Source: Stictocephala bisonia (lineage: Eukaryota > Arthropoda > Insecta > Hemiptera > Membracidae). From it: a stretch of DNA of 64,000 bases. The notes beneath the pieces were generated by a model. That model saw only the letters and a program-made list of their open reading frames with translations, was not told the origin of the DNA and ran no database searches. A program made the translations under genes and the position numbers. How positions within the stretch are numbered: the stretch's first letter is position 1; every line of letters begins with the position of its first letter. Location: assembly GCA_035578905.1 (NCBI GenBank), contig JAQJVL010000004.1, positions 8,478,144 to 8,542,143 on the forward strand. Direction: 5' to 3'. Positions 49,801 to 61,801 of this stretch are shown piece after piece.

Positions 49801-52800
49801 TCCACCCTTCCATACACGTGCAGTGGTATTCACCCAACCGTCCACCCAAACACGTACAGTGGTATTCACCCGTCCACCCTTCCATACACGTACAGTGGTA
49901 TTCACCCAACTGTCCACCCCAACACGTACAGTGGTATTCACCCGTCCACCCTTCCAAACACGTACAGTGGTATTCACCCAACCGTCCACCCATACACGTA
50001 CAGTGGTATTCAACCATCCACCCTTCCATACACGTACAGTGGTATTCAACCATCCACCCTTCCATACACGTGCAGTGTTATTCACCCAACCGTCCACCCA
50101 AACAAGTACAGTGGTATTCACCCGTCCACCCTTCCAAACACGTACAGTGGTATTCACCCATCCACCCTTCCATACACATACAGTGGTATTCACCCTTCCA
50201 TACACATACAGTGGTATTCACCCATCCACCCTTCCATACACATACAGTGATATTCACCCTTCCATACACGTACAGTGGTATTCACGCATCCACCCTTCCA
50301 TACACGTACAGTGGTATTTACCCAACTGTCCACCCAAACACGTACAGTGGTATTCACCCGTCCACCCTTCCAAACACGTACAGTGGTATTCACCCAACCG
50401 TCCACCCATACACGTACAGTGGTATTCACCCATCTACCCTTCCAAACACGCACAGTGGTATTCACCCAACCGTCCACCCATACACGTACAGTTGTATTCA
50501 CCCGTCCACCCTTCCAAACACGTACAGTGGTATTCACCCAACTGTCCACCCATACAAGTACAGTGGTATTCACCCGTCCACCCTTCCATACACATACAGT
50601 GGTATTCACCCATCCACCCTTCCATACACGTGCAGTGGTATTCACCCAACCGTCCACCCAAACACGTACAGTGGTATTCAACCATCCACCCTTCCATACA
50701 CGTACAGTGGTATTCACCCAACTGTCCACCCAAATACGTACAGTGGTATTCAACCATCCACCCTTCCATACACGTACAGTGGTATTCAACCATCCACCCT
50801 TCCATACACGTACAGTGGTATTCATCCATCCACCCTTCCATACACGTGCAGTGGTATTCACCCAACCGTCCACCCAAACACGTACAGTGGTATTCACCCG
50901 TCCACCCTTCCATACACGTACAGTGGTATTCACCCAACTGTCCACCCAAACACGTACAGTGGTATTCACCCGTCCACCCTTCCAAACACGTACAGTGGTA
51001 TTCACCCAACCGTCCACCCATACACGTAAAGTGGTATTCACCCGTCCACCCCTCCATACATGTACAGTGCTATTCACCTAACTGTCCACCCAAACACGTA
51101 CAGTGGTATTCACCCGTCCACCCTTCCAAACACGTACAGTGGTATTCACCCAACCGACCACCCATACACGTACAATAGTATTCACCCGTCCACCCTTCCA
51201 AACACGTACAGTGGTATTCACCCAACCGTCCACCCATACACTTACAGTGGTATTCACCCATCCACCCTTCCATACACGTACAGTGGTATTCAACCATCCA
51301 CCCTTCCATACACGTACAGTGGTATTCAACCATCCACCCTTCCATACACGTGCAGTGGTATTCACCCAACCGTCCACCCAAACACGTACAGTGGTATTCA
51401 CCCGTCCACCCTTCCATACACGTACAGTGGTATTCACCAAACTGTCCACCCCAACACGTACAGTGGTATTCACCCGTCCACCCTTCCAAACACGTACAGT
51501 GGTATTCACCCAACCGTCCACCCATACACGTACAGTGGTATTCAACCATCCACCCTTCCATACACGTACAGTGGTATTCAACCATCCACCCTTCCATACA
51601 CGTGCAGTGTTATACACCCAACCGTCCACCCAAACACGTACAGTGGTATTCACCCGTCCACCCTTCCAAACACGTACAGTGGTATTCACCCATCCACCCT
51701 TCCATACACATACAGTGGTATTCACCCTTCCATACACATACAGTGGTATTCACCCATCCACCCTTCCATACACATACAGTGATATTCACCCTTCCATACA
51801 CGTACAGTGGTATTCACGCATCCACCCTTCCATACACGTACAGTGGTATTTACCCAACTGTCCACCCAAACACGTACAGTGGTATTCACCCGTCCACCCT
51901 TCCAAACACGTACAGTGGTATTCACCCAACCGTCCACCCATACACGTACAGTGGTATTCACCCATCTACCCTTCCAAACACGCACAGTGGTATTCACCCA
52001 ACCGTCCACCCATACACGTACAGTTGTATTCACCCGTCCACCCTTCCAAACACGTACAGTGGTATTCACCCAACCGTCCACCCATACAAGTACAGTGGTA
52101 TTCACCCATCCACCCTTCCATACACGTACAGTGGTATTCACCCAACCATCCACCCAAACACGTACAGTGGTATTCACCCGTCCACCCTTCCAAACACGTA
52201 CAGTGGTATTCACCCAACCGTCCACCCATACACGTACAGTGGTATTCACCCGTCTACCCTTCCATACACGTACAGTGGTATTTACCCAACTGTCCACCCA
52301 AACACGTACAGTGGTATTCACCCGTCCACCCTTCCAAACACGTACAGTGGTATTCACCCAACCGTCCACCCATACACGTACAGTGGTATTCACCCATCTA
52401 CCCTTCCATACACGTACAGTGGTATTCACCTAACTGTCCACCCAAACACGTACAGTGGTATTCACCCGTCCACCCTTCCAAACACGTACAGTGGTATTCA
52501 CCCAACCGTCCACCCATACACGTACAGTGGTATTCACCCGTCCACCCTTCCAAACACGTACAGTGGTATTCACCCAACCGTCCACCCAAACACGTACAGT
52601 GGTATTCACCCATCCACCCTTCCATACACGTACAGTGGTATTCACCCAACCATCCACCCAAACACGTACAGTGGTATTCACCCGTCCACCCTTCCAAACA
52701 CGTACAGTGGTATTCACCCAACCGTCCACCCATACACGTACAGTGGTATTCACCCGTCTATCCTTCCATACACGTACAGTGGTATTTACCCAACTGTCCA

Positions 52801-54660
52801 CCCAAACACGTACACCCAAACACGTATTCACCCGTCCACCCTTCCAAACACGTACAGTGGTATTCACCCAACCGTCCACCCATACACGTACAGTGGTATT
52901 CACCCGTCCACCCTTCCAAACACGTACAGTGGTATTCACCCGTCCACCCTTCCAAACACGTACAGTGGTATTCACCCGTCCACCCTTCCAAACACGTACA
53001 GTGGTATTCACCCAACCGTCCACCCATACACGTACAGTGGTATTCACCCATCCACTCTTCCATACACGTACAGTGGTATTCACCCAACCGTCCACCCAAA
53101 CACGTACAGTGGTATTCACCCGTCCACCCTTCCAAACACGTACAGTGGTATTCACCCGTCCACCCTTCCAAACACGTACAGTGGTATTCACCCAACCGTC
53201 CACCCATACACGTACAGTGGTATTCACCCATCCACTCTTCCATACACGTACAGTGGTATTCACCCAACCGTCCACCCAAACACGTACAGTGGTATTCACC
53301 CGTCCACCCTTCCAAACACGTACAGTTGTATTCACCCGTCCACCCTTCCAAACACGTACAGTGGTATTCACCCAACCGTCCACCCAAACACGTACAGTGG
53401 TATTCACCCGTCCACCCTTCCAAACACGTACAGTGGTATTCACCCGTCCACCCTTCCAAACACGTACAGTTGTATTCACCCATCCACTCTTCCATACACG
53501 TACAGTGGTATTCACCCAACCGTCCACCCAAACACGTACAGTGGTATTCACCCGTCCACCCTTCCAAACACGTACAGTGGTATTCACCCGTCCACCCTTC
53601 CAAACACGTACAGTGGTATTCACCCAACCGTCCACCCATACACGTACAGTGGTATTCACACATCCACTCTTCCATACACGTACAGTGGTATTCACCCAAC
53701 CGTCCACCCATACACGTACAGTGGTATTCACCCATCCACTCTTCCATACACGTACAGTGGTATTCACCCAACCGTCCACCCAAACACGTACAGTGGTATT
53801 CGCCCGTCCACCCTTCCAAACACGTACAGTGGTATTCACCCAACCGTCCACCCATACACGTACAGTGGTATTCACCCATCCACTCTTCCATACACGTACA
53901 GTGGTATTCACCCAACCGTCCACCCAAACACGTACAGTGGTATTCACCCGTCCACCCTTCCAAACACGTACAGTTGTATTCACCCGTCCACCCTTCCAAA
54001 CACGTACAGTTGTATTCACCCGTCCACCCTTCCAAACACGTACAGTGGTATTCACCCATCCACTCTTCCATACACGTACAGTGGTATTCACCCAACCGTC
54101 CACCCAAACACGTACAGTGGTATTCACCCGTCCACCCTTCCAAACACGTACAGTTGTATTCACCCGTCCACCCTTCCATACACGTACAGTGGTATTCACC
54201 CAACCGTCCACCCAAACACGTACAGTGGTATTCACCCGTCCACCCTTCCAAACACGTACAGTTGTATTCACCCGTCCACCCTTCCAAACACGTACAGTGG
54301 TATTCACCCAACCGTCCACCCAAACACGTACAGTGGTATTTACCCAACTGTCCACCCAAACACGTACAGTAGTATTCACCCGTCCACCCTTCCAAACACG
54401 TACAGTGGTATTCACCCAACCGTCCACCCAAACACGTACAGTGGTATTCACCCGTCCACCCTTCCAAACACGTACAGTGGTATTCACCCAACCGTCCACC
54501 CAAACACGTACAGTGGTATTCACCCGTCCACCCTTCCAAACACGTACAGTGGTATTCACCCAACCGTCCACCCAAACACGTACAGTGGTATTCACCCGTC
54601 CACCCTTCCAAACACGTACAGTGGTATTCACCCAACCGTCCACCCATACACGTACAATGG
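46880..54660. repeat. Large 36-bp minisatellite array (7.8 kb, over 200 units)
   Basis: Each unit has ACACGTACAGTGGTATTCA plus one of three C-rich linkers: CCCAACCGTCCACCC, CCCGTCCACCCTTCC or CCCATCCACCCTTCC. The quadruplex tracts seen at 12 kb are broken in all three. Shortened 28-bp units, lacking eight bases of the linker, occur at about 48003, 48568, 48690, 50255 and 51787. A 1532-bp segment is tandemly duplicated (about 49040-50570 and 50572-52100). Five-unit (180-bp) blocks repeat at 47341/47521 and throughout 52.9-54.2 kb. One scrambled unit lies at about 52800-52830. Homogeneity rises to the right. Long frames are open in several phases on both strands, so it is not coding. Confidence 0.96.
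49041..52100. repeat. Two tandem copies of a 1532-bp higher-order repeat
   Basis: Rare variants recur at a constant 1532-bp offset: ACGTAAAGTGG (49493 and 51025), CAAATACGTACAG (49199 and 50731), AGTGATATTCAC (50247 and 51779), ACGCACAGTGG (50449 and 51981), CAGTTGTATTC (50489 and 52021), ACAAGTACAG (50553 and 52085). The offset is not a multiple of 36 because the segment includes shortened units. Confidence 0.9.
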
Positions 54661-54985
54661 TAATTACTGGCCAGGACGGACTAATAAAGTTAAACAGTGT
54701 TGATGACCTACCCACTCGCCTATTTACGTTCAGTAATTTCATGAACACATTTACCTATACACGTACAGTATAATGACCCACCGCTCTGCATACATGAATA
54801 GTGGTGTTGACCCCTTGTCCAACGTACATGAATAGGAGGTTGGGAGGGCCGTCGCCAATGAACGTGTATGGGTACTTGGGATGGTACTTTTCTGGCTTTT
54901 TAGGGCATTGCCTCGCAAGCCCACCCATACACGTATGATGGCATTGACATATCCATCAACCTATACATATACTGGTACTAGCTTT
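54661..54985. repeat. Degenerate right flank of the large array
   Basis: Eroded family units (CTATACACGTACAGTATAATG, CATACATGAATAGTGGTGTTG, and an inverted GAACGTGTATGGG) interspersed with unrelated sequence. The presence of one inverted unit suggests rearrangement at the array edge. Confidence 0.65.
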
Positions 54986-55985
54986 CTTGTTTTATATACT
55001 CGTATTTTATTCCTAAAATGGAGTCTTTGAAAGTGTTTACTAACACGTTGTAAACTTACATTTATGGACTGAATTTAATTTTGAAAATACATCCTATTTG
55101 GAATAGTTTTGAATTCGTTTATTATAAAAATGATACAAATCTTGAATCCATCTACTGTTGAGATATAAGAATTTATATAATAACCATATTGTATTTAGCT
55201 CCTTCAATATTTAGTTTATTTATTGCCTACAGCCTCATTCTGACAGGGCTATTTTGCTGTAAAGTATAGAAAACCTATAAACACACGCAGTACTATCAGT
55301 TTATTAAATGAAGCCTTCCTTGTATATTTAAATAGGAAATATCTTGTAGAAATTGATTTTTAATGATCCAAATTCAATCAATTATTTTCCGCCCCGATTC
55401 CCCTGTCCCATCCTGACGTGTAATTCAATCAGTTAGCTACTCCCTAAGGGAGAGGTCTCATCACGCTTCCATCCTCCCTTCCTCATAGTTCACACCCCCT
55501 TGGAGATATCTTTACTATAGCTAGCCTACATCGCAAAGAATACACTTTGAAAATATACTACAATATCATCACTGATAAAATCCAATTGCAAAGAAGTAGC
55601 GATGTTTTTACTATCCTGGAAATATTACTGTTAAAAATTCCCAGTTTTTGACTGTCAGAATTTACAATAACTGTGTAGAGAAAATATGTTACCCACACTC
55701 AGGTGGCCTGCTGTGATTCGCAGTTTAATGTCATGGCAATGTTCGAAGTGAATGGTTGTCATGAATTTAGTGGCATGAACTGCCTATTACAGTAAATGTT
55801 CCAAGTGGAAGTAACTAGGGGGTTTTCAGCAAGCCTCAAAATGAAGTTAAGAATTATGAACGAATGAAATAATAGCTTACAGACTAATATGAAATGTTTT
55901 TATCATGGGGATATAATCTAAGGAATCCAACGTTTTTAGAAACGTTAGGAATGGAATGGTTCATAGTACACTTACTAAGTTAACG
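54986..55985. other. AT-rich non-coding DNA
   Basis: Nothing recognised. Confidence 0.45.
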
Positions 55986-55989
55986 TCAT

Positions 55990-56195
55990 ACTCACCCACC
56001 CACAGACGTACGACAAGACATTTCCATCCAAATGCAGAGACCTACATTATAGCTAATCCACATGGAAGATATGATGCCCCTCCACTCACCCACCCACAGA
56101 CGTACGACAAGACCCTTCCATCCAAATGCAGAGACCTACATTATAGCTATTCCACATGGAAGATATGACGCCCCTCCACTCACCCACCCACTTAA
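55990..56195. repeat. 94-bp tandem repeat, about two copies
   Basis: CACCCACCCACAGACGTACG recurs 94 bp later, and its start recurs again near 56185. Between them is CCATCCAAATGCAGAGACC and CATGGAAGATATGA. The C-rich start followed by a box close to ACGTACG recalls the 36-bp family, but the rest is different. Confidence 0.85.
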
Positions 56196-56395
56196 ATAAG
56201 ACATTAACGAATCAGTCCTACCACTCGCACAGTATTGTTCTTGACATTCATAATAATCAATTATCCACGTAAATAATTTTTTAAGTCCCTTCAACCCACT
56301 GAAATGAGATATTAGTGGCCCCCTAACATGAAATGTTAGGAATCATTAAACTTATTTATACATATGATTTTGATATCCTCCTACCCAATCACAAC
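56196..56395. other. Short spacer between repeats
   Basis: Unique-looking sequence, nothing recognised. Confidence 0.4.
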
Positions 56396-57160
56396 CTAAC
56401 GAAATCGATGTCCCCCACCCGATCTTATACGTAAGGCTTTCGTGTACATCACACCGAAAAACAGACACGCGACATTCATTTCCCTCCCACCCTATCATAT
56501 ACGTAAGGCTTTGATGCATATACCACCCAAATACAGACGTATGACATTGATGTCCCTCCCACCCGACCATATACGTAAGGATTTGATGCATATCCCATCC
56601 AAATGCAGACGTGTGACATTGATGTCCCTCCCACCTGACCATATAAGTAAGGCTTTGATGCATATCCCACCCAAATACAGACGTGTGACATAGATGTCCC
56701 TCCCACCCCACTATATACGTAAGGCTTTGATGCATATCCCACCCAAATACAGACGTGTGACATTGATATCCCTCCCACCTGACCATATACGTAACTCTTT
56801 GATGCATATCCCACCCAAATGCAGACGTGTAACATTTATGTCCCTCCCACACGACCATATACATAAGGTTTTGATGCATATCCCACCCAAATACAGACGT
56901 ATGACATTGATATTCCTCCCACCCGACCATATACGTAACTCTTTGATGCATATCCCACCCAAATACAGACGTGTGACATTGATGTACCTCCTACACGATC
57001 ACACTCGTGAGGCAACGTGAGGTATTGATGCCTATCCCACCCAATAACAGATGAGTGACTTTGATGTCCCTCTCAATACATCACACACGCGATGAAATAA
57101 TGCTTATTCCAACCCATCACACATGTACGACATTGATGCCCCTCCTCCCTCCGCAAAGAC
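56396..57160. repeat. 72-bp repeat (36+36) array
   Basis: About ten units of 72 bp. Each is made of two related halves of 36 bp: TTTGATGCATATCCCACCC with AATACAGACGTGTGAC, and ATTGATGTCCCTCCCACC with a TATACGTAAGGC end. Each half keeps the TTGATG, CCCACC, TA(C)A..ACGT order of the 36-bp family, so this looks like an old dimerised branch. The right end from about 56990 is degenerate. Confidence 0.85.
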
Positions 57161-57289
57161 GAACTATATATATCATATGGTATTTTTCCAGTTATAGAAA
57201 AATTAGGTAAACGCTGAATTTATACTTGGGAAAGAGGCTAAAAGTCAATACTATATAGTAAAAATTTAAAATAAATAAATACATTTTAT
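57161..57289. other. AT-rich spacer
   Basis: Nothing recognised. Confidence 0.4.
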
Positions 57290-57658
57290 TTATTTACGAA
57301 TCAGATGTTTCAGTATAACTCTACCAAACAGAGTGTTTGGAGAAGGTACAAAACCATATATAAATTGCTTTACTTTGTACACAGCAATAATATCAGATAG
57401 CGACCTTGGCCAACCAAGATAAACCATGTGGCTGATTACTTTGAGTATCGGAGTACCCAACGTTCCAGAATCCTCTTTCGTTTTTAGGAAAACTTCCATT
57501 ACACTATATTTAACGCATAATTTAGTATTTGTATCGAAGCGTTTTCCTTGCTTTATTCCATAATTACAAACAAACTCCACTAAATAAACAAGTGAACTGT
57601 ACAAACCCTTGGGATCCCGGTGACTCTCGCGGCGGTGCTCTTGACAAGCGAAAAGGTA
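57290..57658 (-). other. Unassigned open frame, possible exon or transposon fragment
   Basis: A minus-strand frame of 122 codons is open from just after a TAG at 57659-57661 to a stop at 57290. It contains CQEHRRESHRDPKGLYSS near its start and MVYLGWPRSLSDIIAVYK further on. The residue mix is more protein-like than neighbouring frames and local GC is raised at its 5' end. I recognise no domain. It may be an exon, with GTTTGTACAG as a possible acceptor, or a fragment of a mobile element. Confidence 0.3.
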
Positions 57659-57716
57659 CTACACACTATCGCAAAAAAGAACAATAAATAGGTTTGATCT
57701 TTATTTTATGATTCAC

Positions 57717-57874
57717 CAGAAATCGCCCGAAGAGCTCTTTGTGCGATGCTCGGCTTCGAATTCCATCCACCTCGAATGTCTTATTGTGTGATCAGAAGCC
57801 CCCAAACTATCAGACTTGCTCCCTTTGACCTCATTTTCCTTTACCTCCTGCTCGGGTAGTCCAACGGTGTGTGC
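57717..57874 (-). other. Possible minus-strand exon, unassigned
   Basis: A GC-rich block on the minus strand, flanked by a possible acceptor (AAATACAG, then GCACACACC) and a possible donor (TTTCTG|GTGAAT). One frame is open through it (VGLPEQEVKENEV, then DHTIRHSRWMEFEAEH). A second frame across the same DNA is also open for 24 codons (GGWNSKPSIAQRALRAISGE), so I cannot choose between them. Transposon remnant is equally possible. Confidence 0.25.
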
Positions 57875-59906
57875 CTGTATTTTAGGATTTTATGTTTGGT
57901 GACTGGCCACTTGAAAAACATTATAAATAAGTCACAACGCGACAACATTTCTTATTTCGTAAGTATAATGCACATTTCTCGTTTTTGGTGAACTAATTGA
58001 TAAAAACAAAATTTTCAGATTATATACAACAAAAATTACCACGCTAAAAATATAATACTGCCATGATCTATTTTTATCATCAATTTTGTTTGTAGTATGA
58101 CTAAGTACGTAAGTTTCATATATTGTCTTTTAGCAATAAGTACGTATTTTATAATCTACATTTTTAAAGGCCATTTAATATAATTTTTTGAGTCTAGTGT
58201 TTGAAAATATGTTCTAATTAATATGTACAGCACGATTCAGTTAATATTAGTAAAATTCTAAATTAATTTCAGCTTAATCGAGGTTATCTCAATATAATCT
58301 ATAATTTAGATCGACACACAAATCAAATGATCACAGCTAGTACTAATCGACTAAAATAAAGTATACATTTCCTATTTACCAAAATTAGTACAGGATTCAT
58401 TCGGTTCGACAAGTGGCGAAGCTAGTGGCCGTTGTTTGAATTACTTGGCAACATTTCCATCATTCCACACCAGAGTGCAGATCAAGCAGTTTCTCAGCTG
58501 GTTCCATGGATCAATAGGAGTCCACAATGGACCAGAGTTCTCCAAAATGACAAAATCTAGGTCATGAACACACATAATGAAACTGTTCTTTTGAAAAATT
58601 GCAATATAAATATATAACACCAGCTATGACAATATTATAATTTTTATTATTTATTGTTTACCTAATTGATACTAGTTTTTTTATTTAAATACGAGTAAAA
58701 AAACAAACAAATAGAACTTATGATTAAAATAAATAACAAAAACACAAGTTTATAAGGTTATAACCAATAATGAGGATTAGTTGCAGTAAATAAAATGTCA
58801 GCTCTAATGTCTAATGGCATTCCTTTAATTCTCAAATTATTATATAATTGATCACATTATTAATTTTATTTATTTTTAAAATACTAAAACTATCAAAATA
58901 AGAGTTTTAATAAGTACTAATAAAACTTTGGCAGCAAAAACATTGTTGATGTTACTTGGAGATAATTCAACCAGTTTATTAATTTCAGTCAGTATAAAAA
59001 ACAAGGAACACAGATCCAACGTATGTTAGTCATCTATTCTAGGGTATTGTGTTTGTTTGAGTTAGGTGCATTTTTTCTACTTATAATTTAGGTGCAAATA
59101 CGTTTAGTTTTTGGTGTTCACTTGTCTATCAACGATCCTTGGGAAATTTCCTCATTAGTTGAGCAAAAAGAAAAAAAATATTTTTTTAAGTTTATCAGAT
59201 CATCACTTGCAACAACGGATGATGACTAACCATTACCAAATGGCCAAACGGTGAGTTTCGTATTTACATATACGATAGATGTGATTTACCTAAGGGTGGT
59301 CTTTTCAAATGACAGTGAATAAAAGGTATGTATGAAGTCACATTTTTGCATAGATAACTGCAGAATCCATAATTGGCAAGCTGTAAAATACGTAAATAAA
59401 GTATTTTCACTTATATATTTGCTATATTTCGTGTAGTCAGCAGACTTAAAGTACTGTTGGCAACAGTGACTCTGTCAGCTATGTGGAATAGTACATAGCG
59501 GGAATTTAATAAAAGTACAAAATTAGTTATGACGCAGTTTTCTGTATTCACTCACCTTTCATAGGTGCTCTATATTTTTGCACAAATAAATTATTTTGTG
59601 TAGTTTGATAGACTTTTTAGGCTGGAACATTTAACAATGACGCAGGACTCACGTGAGGCAATAGCTGATTTCATGTTCAACTTGAAGGTTTTTAGGGTAA
59701 GTTAAAATGTTGTAGTCCACATCTTGAATCAGAATCAGAATGGCTGGGAAGGTAGTAACTAGGAAGGTGGGTTCCTGCGGATATAATGCCAATGTCCTAA
59801 AAACCTTAAAATATTTACAATTTGCACATACCCGTTTCGTTTGATTTGTTTCTAACTGTTAATTGACCATGTTGTAACTATAAGCAACCTTTAAATAACG
59901 TGATGT
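57875..59906. other. AT-rich non-coding DNA
   Basis: No gene recognised. A less AT-rich patch at 58400-58560 has no clear splice sites or domain. Confidence 0.4.
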
Positions 59907-60290
59907 TTGGCCTGCTTACTCGGGAAGGCATGCTTACTCGGGAAGGCATGCTTACTCGGGAAGGCATGCTTACTCGGGAAGGCATGCTTACTCGGGAAGG
60001 CATGTTTACTCGGGAAGGCCTGCTTACTCGGGAAGGCCTGCTTACTCGGGAAGGCCTACTTACTCGGGAAGGCATGTTTACTCGGGAAGGCCTGCTTACT
60101 CGGGAAGGCCTGCTTACTCGGGAAGGCATGCTTACTCGGGAAGGCCTGCCTACTCGGGAAGGCATGTTTACTCGGGAAGGCCTGCTTACTCGGGAAGGCC
60201 TACTTACTCGGGAAGGCATGTTTACTCGGGAAGGCCTGCTTACTCGGGAAGGCATGTTTACTCGGGAAGGCCTGCTTACTCAGGAGGTCG
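59907..60290. repeat. 18-bp minisatellite (CTTACTCGGGAAGGCATG)n
   Basis: About 21 units of exactly 18 bp. Three variants (GGCATGC, GGCCTGC, GGCATGT) are interleaved without strict order. Because 18 is a multiple of three, frames stay open on both strands; these are not genes. Confidence 0.96.
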
Positions 60291-60693
60291 TTTAGTTCTC
60301 TATCACACATGATGCAGCCTAAAAACATTTGTTTAGCTAATTAATCCGGTTACGAAAAAAGACAATTACACTACTAATATCTCTTTGGAATCCTCTTAGA
60401 GGTTCGTAAGACATCAATAATTTCAATGAATTTAGACGAACTAAACAATTTTAAGTTGGTTCTTAAGAGAAATTCAAGATTTTTTTTCAAAACGAGGTAA
60501 TTAATTCTATATATAATCGATAATTGTTCACATATTTCGCTTCTTTAGTCATAACAAATGGTTGTTGTTTACATTGACAAATGTACATATTCCTTTTTAC
60601 ATGTAACATCTCAACAGACAATGTAACTGCTCATCATACATACTAAAGTCAATTAGTAGTCAACGGATATTACTTTATTGTACAGAAACTGAG

Positions 60694-60696
<3 letters not shown>
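60291..60696. other. AT-rich non-coding DNA
   Basis: Nothing recognised. Confidence 0.45.

Positions 60697-60776
<80 letters not shown>
60697..60776. repeat. (AT)40 microsatellite
   Basis: Uninterrupted 80-bp AT dinucleotide run, 52 bp before the Helitron start. Confidence 0.98.
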
Positions 60777-60779
<3 letters not shown>

Positions 60780-61211
60780 GGAACGAATGAAAAGAGAACC
60801 CAATAGTTTTTATGGACCTCATAACCTATCTATACCACTATAAAAGGCAAATACCACTGACTCACTCACTCATAGCTGTAACTTAAAAAGTACTAAGCCT
60901 ATGAGGCTGAAATTTTATAGAGTCAATAGTCTTATGTTGTATATGTGCATTAAGAAGGTATTTTGAAAAAATCCTAGTAAATCGAAGACGGCAGCCTTTT
61001 TAGTACCAAACATTTTAAATGCCAAAAATAGCGTTTCTCTAATTGGACAGTAGCGGCTAAATGAACGGTTCAACAGCAAAACTAAAACCATTTTCTGTGT
61101 CTGGTTTGAGACGATGTACAACTTTAGCCCTATGACTTTTTGCTCTATCTCACATCCTTCATCCTTAGGTAGAGCTAAGTTATCAATTTGTACGTGTAAA
61201 TCAAATTAGTT

Positions 61212-61759
61212 AATTTACGGCCACAGATTTTTCTAGTCTGTGAAACTTTGTTATTTATGAGAACATACTTTATTCAATGGGAAAATATAAATTTTAATCA
61301 GAACACATGTACAGCCCGGTCATTGGACATGGCTAAACATGGCTAGAAACACGATATTTCACTGATTCAGGGTCAATTACCGTACTTTGCGCCCTCTAAA
61401 AGTAGACTTACAGCTTTGTCTAGACTATGAAACTTTGTTATCTAGGGGAACAAACTGTATTAAATCGGAAAATTAACAATTTAGTTTTAAAGCATGCATA
61501 ACCAGATCATAGGACATATGTAGACATGGTGAGAAACACAATATTTTATTGATTCAAAGTCAAATATAATACTTTGTGCCTTCTAAAAGTAGACTTATAG
61601 ATTTCTCTAGACTTTGAAACTTTTTCATCTAAGAGAAAAAACTTATTTTAATCGGAAAATTTACAATTTAATTTGACTAAATGCATAGCCAGTTTACAGG
61701 ACATGGCTAAACATGGTGAGAAATCCAACATTTCACTGATTCAGAGTCAACTACAGTAA

Positions 61760-61760
<1 letters not shown>
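61212..61760. repeat. Internal 186-bp tandem repeat of the Helitron (three copies)
   Basis: Copies start near 61224, 61411 and 61597 with TCTAGTCTGTGAAACTTTG, TCTAGACTATGAAACTTTG and TCTAGACTTTGAAAC. Each contains GGACATGGCTAAACATGG or a close variant and ends near TGATTCAGAGTCAA. Moderately diverged. Confidence 0.8.

Positions 61761-61762
<2 letters not shown>

Positions 61763-61799
<37 letters not shown>
61763..61799. repeat. TA microsatellite inside the Helitron
   Basis: Uninterrupted dinucleotide run directly after the 186-bp repeats. Confidence 0.97.

Positions 61800-61801
<2 letters not shown>

Noticed and set aside
46880..54660. CRISPR array (36-bp repeats)
   Set aside because: The repeat length is CRISPR-like, but the units are contiguous with no unique spacers, and the genome is eukaryotic with no cas genes.
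46848..54773. Open frames of up to 1117 codons on both strands of the large array (for example 51350-54703 and 52455-54773)
   Set aside because: Units of 36 bp lack stops in most frames, so several frames are open at once over the same DNA. Shortened 28-bp units shift frame, no start context or splice sites are seen, and predicted products are pure 12-residue repeats.
59878..60344. Frames of 125-145 codons in the 18-bp array
   Set aside because: Open in three frames over both strands owing to an 18-bp stop-free unit; six-residue repeats only.
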